Below, one piece after another: positions 1-4,908 of a DNA stretch of 5,968 nt (positions are counted from its first letter, which is position 1; each line of letters opens with the position of its first letter). The notes beneath the pieces are model-generated. The model saw nothing but the letters and a program-made list of their open reading frames with translations. It was not told the DNA's origin and did not search any database. Origin of the DNA: an uncultured SAR86 cluster bacterium (GTDB lineage: Bacteria > Pseudomonadota > Gammaproteobacteria > Magnimaribacterales > D2472); contig CALJHI010000083.1 of assembly GCA_938075575.1 (NCBI GenBank), positions 1 to 5,968 of the forward strand, given 5' to 3'. A program made the translations under genes and the position numbers.

Positions 1-763
1 TAACCATGTCCTCAGATAAATTTAGAATGTAATCCTGATCTATGAAAGATGCTTCTATATCTATTTGAGTAAACTCTGGTTGTCTGTCAGCCCTGAGATC
101 TTCATCTCTAAAACATCTTGCAACTTGATAATATTTATCCAGACCTCCCATCATTAACATTTGTTTAAAAAGTTGAGGGGATTGCGGTAATGCAAAGAAG
201 TTACCAGGCTGGACTCTGCTCGGCAAAATATAGTCCCTTGCTCCTTCTGGGGTTGCTCTTGTAAGAATTGGAGTCTCAATCTCGTTAAAATCCTTATCGT
301 CTAGATAATTCCTGATCGAAGATGATATCTTAGATCTTGTAACTATTCTTTGAGTCATCTCTGGCCTTCTTAAATCAAGTACTCTATTTTTAAGGCGGAC
401 ATCTTCGTTCACTTCTTGGTACTCATTCAATGGAAATACTGGCGTTTTAGCTTTGCTTAAAATATTGAGAGATTGTGCTTCGAGCTCTATTTCACCTGTA
501 GTCATGTTGGAGTTTGCCGTTCCATCCAGTCTTCTTTTAACAATACCGGTTACAGATACCACAAATTCATTTCTTAGAGTTTCGGCAGATGCAAAAGATT
601 CTTTAATATCAGGATTAAAGACAACTTGACAGATACCTTTTATATCTCTTAAATCTAAAAAAATAACTCCTCCATGATCCCTTCTTTTGTGAACCCATCC
701 GCAAATTGTTATTTTTTCTTCTAAATTTTTTGTGGTTATTTCACCACAATAATGTGTTCTCAT
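1..763 (-). CDS. aspS: Aspartyl-tRNA synthetase, N-terminal part (cut by window edge)
   Basis: Class II synthetase that charges tRNA with aspartate in the cytoplasm. Translating the minus strand from the ATG at 763-761 gives 254 residues before the left edge; a complete bacterial AspRS is near 590. Residues 1 to about 105 are the OB-fold anticodon-binding domain (CGWVHKRRDHGG at 21-32). The catalytic domain follows, with LRRPEM (131-136), the flipping loop TPEGARDY (171-178), QSPQLFKQ (194-201) and class II motif 2 FRDEDLRADRQPEFTQID (218-235). A Shine-Dalgarno GAGG lies 7 nt before the ATG, and the N-terminus MRTHYCG aligns with E. coli MRTEYCG, so the start is secure. It lies 16 nt after fmdB on the same strand, probably one operon. 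H30 and G81 match the non-discriminating type seen in Pseudomonas aeruginosa, where E. coli has L30. Confidence 0.97.
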   Translation of the reverse strand, partial: MRTHYCGEITTKNLEEKITICGWVHKRRDHGGVIFLDLRDIKGICQVVFNPDIKESFASAETLRNEFVVSVTGIVKRRLDGTANSNMTTGEIELEAQSLNILSKAKTPVFPLNEYQEVNEDVRLKNRVLDLRRPEMTQRIVTRSKISSSIRNYLDDKDFNEIETPILTRATPEGARDYILPSRVQPGNFFALPQSPQLFKQMLMMGGLDKYYQVARCFRDEDLRADRQPEFTQIDIEASFIDQDYILNLSEDMV

Positions 764-770
764 TATTATT

Positions 771-774
771 CCTC
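771..774 (-). promoter_or_regulatory. Shine-Dalgarno of aspS in the fmdB-aspS gap
   Basis: On the minus strand the 16-nt gap reads as an A-rich run, then GAGG, then AATAATA, then ATG. The spacing of 7 nt is near ideal and fixes the aspS start at 763. There is no room for a promoter in this gap, so aspS is expected to be transcribed from upstream of or within fmdB. Confidence 0.7.
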
Positions 775-779
775 TTTAA

Positions 780-1058
780 TTAAGTAATCTTATCTTGTTT
801 ATGAGTATTCTTGGAGTCAGAAGAGCTATTTACTGAAGATTTTTTTGACACATCTTCTGAAATATTTTTCTTTTTTCCTGTTTTAAAATCAGTTTCATAC
901 CAACCTGACCCTTTTAATCTAAACGAAGGTGCTGAAACTAATTTGCTTAATGTATTGTAATTGCAATTAGGACAAGCCTGTAAAGGCTCATCGCTAATCT
1001 TTTGTATTGCTTCCATTTGATGTCCACAATTTGAACATTTATATTCATAAATCGGCAT
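780..1058 (-). CDS. FmdB-family small zinc-ribbon protein
   Basis: 92-residue protein beginning MPIYEYKCSNCG, the hallmark of the FmdB/CxxC putative regulatory family. Two cysteine pairs, C8/C11 (CSNC) and C29/C32 (CPNC), form the predicted zinc ribbon. The core continues to about residue 56 with the family's FRLKGSGWYETDF stretch (46-58). Beyond about residue 60 the tail is lysine/serine/asparagine-rich, low in complexity and probably disordered. The family was named after a proposed regulator of formamidase genes, but its molecular role in most bacteria is unknown. Placement directly upstream of aspS is common in gammaproteobacteria, and the 16-nt gap here suggests co-transcription. The RBS is weak (GAAG 4 nt before the ATG), but the MPIYEY start fits the family exactly. 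No specific function is assigned. Confidence 0.9.
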   Translation of the reverse strand: MPIYEYKCSNCGHQMEAIQKISDEPLQACPNCNYNTLSKLVSAPSFRLKGSGWYETDFKTGKKKNISEDVSKKSSVNSSSDSKNTHKQDKIT

Positions 1059-1080
1059 ATGTCTTCAAAAAAAAGATAGA

Positions 1081-1086
1081 ATTATA
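1081..1086 (-). promoter_or_regulatory. Candidate -10 box of the fmdB-aspS operon
   Basis: The minus strand reads TATAAT here. A start about 7 nt downstream would give a leader of roughly 16 nt before the fmdB ATG, containing a T-run and a weak GAAG ribosome site. No good -35 hexamer or extended TGn motif precedes it. The call rests on an exact hexamer in a short non-coding spacer. Confidence 0.4.
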
Positions 1087-1105
1087 AACTATAAGGATTT
1101 ATTCA

Positions 1106-1111
1106 TATAAT
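1106..1111 (+). promoter_or_regulatory. Candidate -10 box of proS, placed for a leaderless start
   Basis: TATAAT is followed by six bases (TTAAAA) and then the proS ATG. With the usual six bases between the -10 box and +1, transcription would begin on the A of the start codon. No Shine-Dalgarno sits at a usable distance; the nearest purine run, AAGGA, is more than 15 nt too far upstream. The box position and the missing RBS agree with each other, but the -35 is weak. Confidence 0.45.
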
Positions 1112-1117
1112 TTAAAA

Positions 1118-2398
1118 ATGTTATTTTCAAAATTGCTCTTACCAACCTTAAAAGAAGCTCCTCAAGAAGCTGAAATAATTAGTCATAAGTTAATGCTTAG
1201 AGCCGGTATGATAAGAAAAGTAGCTTCAGGGATCTATACCTGGCTTCCGTTGGGCTTAAGAGTGCTTAGAAAAGTAGAGAATATTGTTAGGAATGAGATG
1301 AATAACTCTGGAGCGCAAGAAGTCTTAATGCCCATGGTTCAACCCAAAGAACTTTGGAATGAAACAAATAGATGGGAAAAAATGGGAAAAGAACTTTTAA
1401 GAATACAAGATAGACATGAAAGAGACTTCTGCTTAGGTCCAACACATGAAGAAGTTATAACAGATCTAATAAGAAACACTTTAAAAAGTTATAAAGAATT
1501 ACCAATAAATACTTATCAAATTCAAACCAAGTTTAGAGATGAGATCAGGCCAAGATATGGTGTTATGAGAAGTAGAGAGTTTCTCATGAAAGATGCATAT
1601 AGCTTTGGCGTTGATCAAGAATCTCTTGATAAAAGTTATATAGATATGAGAAATGCTTACAAAGAAATTCTTAATAACATTGGCTTGGATTTTAAAATTG
1701 TTAAGGCTGATTCTGGTGCTATTGGCGGAGATGCATCAGAAGAATTTCATATTCTTGCTGAAAATGGAGAGGACACTATCGCTGTAAGCAGTAAATCTGA
1801 GTTTGCAATTAATACTGAGCTGCTTTTAAAAAATGATGAAAATATATCATCTTTAGAAGGAAAAGAATCTCCTGATGGAAAAGGTACAATACAAATTAAA
1901 AAAGGAATTGAAGTAGGCCACATATTTAAGCTTGGTAAAGTTTATTCAGAGAGCATGGGCGCAAATGTTCAAACCCATGAAGGAAGATCATCTACACTTC
2001 ATATGGGATGTTATGGCATTGGTGTATCTAGAATTGTTGCTGCATCAATTGAACAAAACAATGATGAAAAAGGAATTATATGGCCTTCTGCCATTGCTCC
2101 ATTTGAAGTGAATATTATTGCAATAGGATATGAAAAAAATGATTTGATTGAGCGAGCTGCAAATGATTTGTATAAAGAGTTATCCGAACAAGGTTATGAC
2201 GTACTATTGGATGATAGAAAAGCAGGCTTTGGAGCAAAAATGAAAGATTCTGAGTTAATTGGCATTCCTATGAATATTATAATTGGAAATAAATACCTTG
2301 AAGATGGCTCAGTAGAGATGAGAACTAGAGATGGTCAAGAATCATTAATTAATATTGATGATCTAGAAGTAGTATTTAACTACTTCAAAAAAGATTAA
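1118..2398 (+). CDS. proS: Prolyl-tRNA synthetase, bacterial type lacking the editing insertion
   Basis: Class II synthetase that charges tRNA-Pro. The 426 residues align throughout with gammaproteobacterial ProRS: TLKE..AEIISHKLMLRAGMIRK near the N-terminus, motif 1 around 61-76 (MPMVQP at 71-76), LGPTHEEVITDLIRN (106-120), motif 2 FRDEIRPRYG (139-148) with MRSREFLMKDAYSF (150-163), motif 3 GCYGIGVSRIVAA (297-309), and the anticodon-binding domain from about 328 (LLDDRKAGFG at 363-372). E. coli ProRS has about 572 residues because a YbaK-like editing domain sits between motifs 2 and 3. Here that domain is replaced by about 25 residues (roughly 225-250) joining GEDTIAV directly to ESPDGKGT. 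The reading frame and all aminoacylation motifs are intact, so this is not a broken gene. The start matches the family N-terminus, with no upstream in-frame ATG and no good RBS. The 3' end overlaps the nfeD stop by 4 bp. Confidence 0.96.
   Translation: MLFSKLLLPTLKEAPQEAEIISHKLMLRAGMIRKVASGIYTWLPLGLRVLRKVENIVRNEMNNSGAQEVLMPMVQPKELWNETNRWEKMGKELLRIQDRHERDFCLGPTHEEVITDLIRNTLKSYKELPINTYQIQTKFRDEIRPRYGVMRSREFLMKDAYSFGVDQESLDKSYIDMRNAYKEILNNIGLDFKIVKADSGAIGGDASEEFHILAENGEDTIAVSSKSEFAINTELLLKNDENISSLEGKESPDGKGTIQIKKGIEVGHIFKLGKVYSESMGANVQTHEGRSSTLHMGCYGIGVSRIVAASIEQNNDEKGIIWPSAIAPFEVNIIAIGYEKNDLIERAANDLYKELSEQGYDVLLDDRKAGFGAKMKDSELIGIPMNIIIGNKYLEDGSVEMRTRDGQESLINIDDLEVVFNYFKKD
2366..2386. repeat. 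Perfect 8-bp inverted repeat at the proS/nfeD convergent end
   Basis: GAAGTAGT (2366-2373) and ACTACTTC (2379-2386) are exact reverse complements around a 5-nt ATTTA loop. The repeat is inside the last codons of proS and begins 9 nt past the nfeD stop on the other strand, so both transcripts could form it. It is followed by A's on the plus strand, and by no U-run on the minus strand, so it is not a standard intrinsic terminator. It may stabilise 3' ends or be coincidental. Confidence 0.35.
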
Positions 2399-2676
2399 TA
2401 GTCATTTACATCATCAGTCGAATTTGACTTGAAATACTTTTGTATGACAAAAGAAATTCCAATGGCTGATAGGCCCCATAAAACAAGTGAAAAAGCCCAA
2501 CTTGATATTATTGTAAAAGGTAATAGGGTTTGTAATTTATAGATTAAACCTATTAGAACTGCTCCCAATCCAGCTGGTAGAAAAAATACAAAAGATCCTA
2601 TAAATATAATTTCAATAATAATTAATAGGGTCCCTAGAATAAGCCAATTATTTGGATTTTCAATTAACTCTATCAT
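2395..2676 (-). CDS. Short NfeD-like membrane protein
   Basis: 93-residue hydrophobic protein encoded immediately after an SPFH gene, the standard context of NfeD/YbbJ partners. Visible segments are a short N-terminus (1-10), a hydrophobic stretch that could hold two helices (about 11-27 and 28-46, with a conserved-looking FFLPAGLGAVLIG centre at 31-43), a further helix (about 53-79), and a short polar tail (KSNSTDDVNDY). E. coli YbbJ is about 152 residues and carries a soluble OB-fold domain after the membrane part; here the protein stops right after the last helix. The gene starts inside the upstream stop codon (ATGA, 4-bp overlap), implying translational coupling; AAAGG lies about 9 nt before the ATG. 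Its stop overlaps the proS stop. NfeD proteins are thought to assist SPFH oligomers, but the exact role is unsettled. The family call leans partly on context. Confidence 0.8.
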   Translation of the reverse strand: MIELIENPNNWLILGTLLIIIEIIFIGSFVFFLPAGLGAVLIGLIYKLQTLLPFTIISSWAFSLVLWGLSAIGISFVIQKYFKSNSTDDVNDY

Positions 2677-3593
2677 TCCTTGTTACCTTTTGAGTTAATT
2701 GATCCTAATAATAACTCTACACTTCCAAGTGCTTTAGTTATATCAGATGGAATGACCAGTGTTTTTGTTTGGTCTGATGCAGCCAACTTAGCCAATCCAT
2801 CAACCTGACGCTTCATTATTTCAAAGTCTACAGCCGGTTGACCATCTTCTTTAATTGCTCTTCCAACTAATTTTGTTTGCTCTGCGTCTGCTTCAGCTTT
2901 TACTTTAACTGCATAAGCATCAGCATCAGCTGTAAGTCTTACAGCCTCTGCATCTTTTTGTGCTTGATATAATTGGGCATCAGCATTTAGCTCAACACTT
3001 CTTCTCTCTCCCTCAGCTTTAGCTATAGTCGCTCGTCTTTCTCTTTCTGCATTTAATTGCTGTCTCTGTGAATCTTTTGTTTGCTCATCAACCAATACAT
3101 CAAGTATTTCAGTCCTTGTAACTTCAACACCCCATATTTCAGCAGCCTTGCTCAGTCTTTCTTTAATTTCTAAATTCATTGATTCTCTAGATGATTGAAG
3201 ATCATCTAGTTCTAATTTACCTGCTGCAGATCTAATCACAGAAATAGCGGTATTCTCAATAGCTGAATCTATATTCTTTATTCTATAAACAGATTTTGAG
3301 GCATCTAAAACTCTGAAAAAGACAGTAGATACTAGACCCACTTCAACGTTATCTTTTGTTATGACAGAGATTTGAAATTTAGGTAACTGTCTTTCTAGAA
3401 TATCAATCTTATGAGCTACTCTATCTAAAAATGGAATGATTATTGATAAACCAGATTCTAAAGTCTTTGTATACTTACCAAATCTTTCAATTACATAGAC
3501 CTTTGATTGAGGCACGACCTTTATTGATAAAAATAAAAATATGATTGAAAGAAAGAAAACAAAGGTTAGAAAAACCTGAAAACCTGAAAACAT
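2673..3593 (-). CDS. qmcA: SPFH/stomatin-family membrane protein, QmcA-like
   Basis: 306 residues, almost the length of E. coli QmcA (305). A single N-terminal membrane anchor (about 6-24) is followed by the SPFH/Band 7 domain (about 25-185): VVPQSKVYVIERFGKYTKTL (26-45), GLSIIIPFLDRV (48-59), VISKDN-like VITKDNVEV (77-85), and the WGVEVTRTEILDV stretch (154-166). An Ala/Glu/Lys-rich, probably coiled-coil helix covers about 175-245, and the C-terminal TLVIPSDI (278-285) is typical of prokaryotic stomatins. These proteins form large ring or cage oligomers in the inner membrane, linked to membrane microdomains and to protease control in E. coli (QmcA with FtsH/HflKC). The SD AAGGAG (3599-3604) lies 5 nt before the ATG. 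The downstream nfeD-like gene overlaps its stop, giving the familiar SPFH-NfeD pair. The symbol is given by similarity; the exact orthologue was not tested. Confidence 0.9.
   Translation of the reverse strand: MFSGFQVFLTFVFFLSIIFLFLSIKVVPQSKVYVIERFGKYTKTLESGLSIIIPFLDRVAHKIDILERQLPKFQISVITKDNVEVGLVSTVFFRVLDASKSVYRIKNIDSAIENTAISVIRSAAGKLELDDLQSSRESMNLEIKERLSKAAEIWGVEVTRTEILDVLVDEQTKDSQRQQLNAERERRATIAKAEGERRSVELNADAQLYQAQKDAEAVRLTADADAYAVKVKAEADAEQTKLVGRAIKEDGQPAVDFEIMKRQVDGLAKLAASDQTKTLVIPSDITKALGSVELLLGSINSKGNKE
3575..3590 (-). repeat. Two tandem 8-bp units just after the qmcA start codon
   Basis: On the minus strand TTTTCAGG occurs twice in direct tandem immediately after the ATG, followed by another TTTT. 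The unit is not a multiple of three, so gain or loss of a copy would shift the frame at codon 2. Only two copies exist, which is few for a slippage tract. Confidence 0.5.
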
Positions 3594-3683
3594 AAATACT
3601 CCTTAAATTATATTTATTTTTACAATATATCAGAACCTATCAATAAAGAGAAAATTATAGTTAAGGATATTTATATATAGAAT
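3594..3683 (-). other. 90-nt intergenic gap between thiolase and qmcA-like gene
   Basis: Very AT-rich spacer. It holds the qmcA-like SD (AAGGAG, 3599-3604). A TTGATA (3638-3643, minus strand), five of six for a -35 box, could pair with AAAAAT at 16 bp, but this is weak. No GC-containing hairpin followed by U's is visible after the thiolase stop, so read-through from the thiolase into the SPFH genes is possible. I see no RNA gene or small ORF with support. Confidence 0.4.
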
Positions 3684-4862
3684 TTATACCTTTTTTATAA
3701 TAGTGGCATTTGCCGTACCACCGCCTTCACAGATAGCTTGAAGAGCATACTTTCCATTTCTTCTCTCTAATTCGTGCAATAAAGTAGTCATAAGCTTTGT
3801 ACCGGTTGAACCAAGAGGATGGCCTAATGCTATGGCACCACCGTTTACATTTAATTTAGAATGATCAGCTTTTAATTCATGAGCCCACGCGAGAGGAACT
3901 GGAGCAAATGCTTCATTTACTTCATAAAGATCGATATCATCAATAGATAAATTTACGTTTTTTAGTGCTAGTTTAGAAGCTGGTATTGGCCCTGTTAACA
4001 TAAAAATAGGATCATCACCAATAACAGATAAAGAAATTATTTCTGCCCTAGGATCACATTTTATTTTACTCAAGCCATTTTCATTGCAAACCATAATAGC
4101 TGAAGCACCATCAGTAATTTGACTGGCATTTCCTGCAGTTATAACACCACCATCTGTAACGCTTTTAAGAGAAGATAGTGCTTCTATTGATGAATCATAT
4201 CTAATGCCCTCATCCATAGTAATCATAGATTTTTTTAATGATTCGCACTTAGATTCTATAGGAACAATTTCTTTTTCAAAATATCCAAGCTTGGTAGCCT
4301 CTGCTCCCTTTTGATGGCTTTTTAAGGCAAATAAATCTAAATCTTCTCTGGATAAATTCCATTTATTAGCTACAAGCTCGGCTCCGGTAAATTGTGAAAA
4401 GAAAGTACCAGGATATCTTTTTTCAATTCCAACTGCATTAAATGGGAAACCGTGACCTGCATCATAACCATCTTTAACACTTGCTCCAATTGGAACCATA
4501 GACATAACTTCTACACCTCCTGCGATTACAACATCCTGCGTTCCAGACATAACAGCCTGTGCAGCAAAGTGAAGGGCCTGCTGTGAAGACCCGCACTGTC
4601 GATCAACTGAGGTTCCTGGAACTGATTCAGGAAGGCTTGATGCTAAGATTGCATTTCTTGCTACGTTCCCAGACTGTGCTCCAACTTGATCGACGCATCC
4701 AAAAATAACATCATCAATATCTTTTGGATCAATACCAGTTTTCTTTACTAGTTCGTCAATAACAATAGCTCCCATATCAGCTGGATGCCATTGACTTAAA
4801 CTTCCATTTTTCTTTCCGCCAGGAGTTCTAACTGCTGAAACGATATAAGCATTATCTGCCAT
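3684..4862 (-). CDS. Thiolase (acetyl-CoA C-acyltransferase / acetyltransferase family)
   Basis: 392 residues, the normal thiolase length. The three catalytic signatures are intact: the acylated cysteine C90 in VDRQCGSSQQAL (86-97), NEAF (316-319) followed by the histidine motif GHPLGSTG (347-354, H348), and the C-terminal acid/base cysteine C378 in CEGGGTAN. The N-terminus (YIVSAVRTPGGKKNGSL) is also typical. The enzyme either cleaves 3-ketoacyl-CoA with CoA or condenses two acyl-CoAs. With GHPLGSTG it resembles the FadA/steroid-degradation-like acyltransferases more than the biosynthetic PhaA type, but substrate cannot be decided here. No partner FadB or acyl-CoA dehydrogenase gene is adjacent, so the context does not help. 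The SD GAGG (4870-4873) is 7 nt before the ATG and lies inside the hairpin that follows recA. Confidence 0.93.
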   Translation of the reverse strand: MADNAYIVSAVRTPGGKKNGSLSQWHPADMGAIVIDELVKKTGIDPKDIDDVIFGCVDQVGAQSGNVARNAILASSLPESVPGTSVDRQCGSSQQALHFAAQAVMSGTQDVVIAGGVEVMSMVPIGASVKDGYDAGHGFPFNAVGIEKRYPGTFFSQFTGAELVANKWNLSREDLDLFALKSHQKGAEATKLGYFEKEIVPIESKCESLKKSMITMDEGIRYDSSIEALSSLKSVTDGGVITAGNASQITDGASAIMVCNENGLSKIKCDPRAEIISLSVIGDDPIFMLTGPIPASKLALKNVNLSIDDIDLYEVNEAFAPVPLAWAHELKADHSKLNVNGGAIALGHPLGSTGTKLMTTLLHELERRNGKYALQAICEGGGTANATIIKKV

Positions 4863-4894
4863 AAAAAATCCTCACTAATTACTTAATGAGGATT
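4863..4894 (-). terminator. Intrinsic terminator of recA abutting the thiolase start
   Basis: Read on the minus strand, a 12-bp stem (4883-4894 with 4867-4878) forms: eight Watson-Crick pairs AATCCTCA/TGAGGATT, one U-G wobble, then UAA/UUA, capped by GUAA, a GNRA tetraloop. Six T's follow (4868-4863, the first two paired in the stem) and then the thiolase ATG. The hairpin begins 14 nt after the recA stop. Both the wobble pair and the GNRA loop exist only in the minus-strand RNA, which supports a role for recA rather than the opposite strand. The U-run is modest and only four pairs are G-C, so termination may be partial. Confidence 0.65.
4870..4873 (-). promoter_or_regulatory. Thiolase Shine-Dalgarno buried in the recA terminator stem
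   Basis: The minus strand reads GAGG, then A plus six T's, then the thiolase ATG, a good 7-nt spacing. All four bases are in the 3' arm of the 12-bp stem and pair with CCTC in the other arm. In any mRNA that reads through from recA, this ribosome site would be masked unless ribosomes or another fold open the stem. Confidence 0.6.
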
Positions 4895-4908
4895 ATTGTA
4901 ACAAATTA

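Larger units (their letters stand above)
1059..1117. promoter_or_regulatory. Divergent fmdB/proS intergenic region with back-to-back promoters
   Basis: This 59-bp spacer separates two divergently transcribed genes and must drive at least proS. It contains two exact TATAAT hexamers facing outward: one on the plus strand at 1106-1111 for proS and one on the minus strand at 1081-1086 for fmdB-aspS. Neither has a convincing -35 box at 16-18 bp (at most 3 of 6 matches). The fmdB -10 would occupy the same DNA as the proS -35 region. TATAAT is not rare in AT-rich DNA, so the promoters are likely but unproven. Confidence 0.5.

Noticed and set aside
780..960. The Lys/Ser-rich tail of the FmdB-like protein as a separate or frameshifted segment
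   Set aside because: Low-complexity tails of varied length are usual in this family, and the frame is continuous to a stop with a well-placed aspS SD just behind it.
1790..1867. Possible frameshift or internal deletion making proS a pseudogene
   Set aside because: The frame is open across the junction and motifs 1, 2 and 3 and the anticodon domain are all intact; short ProRS forms are known in other proteobacteria.
2420..2434. Small inverted repeat AGTCG/TGACT with AATT loop past the proS stop
   Set aside because: Only about five pairs including a G-U, no U-run after it, and it lies in nfeD coding sequence; not credible as a proS terminator.
3607..3612. Exact TATAAT on the minus strand just before the qmcA-like gene
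   Set aside because: It would start transcription within the AAGGAG ribosome site, leaving it unusable, and has no -35; probably a by-product of AT-rich sequence.
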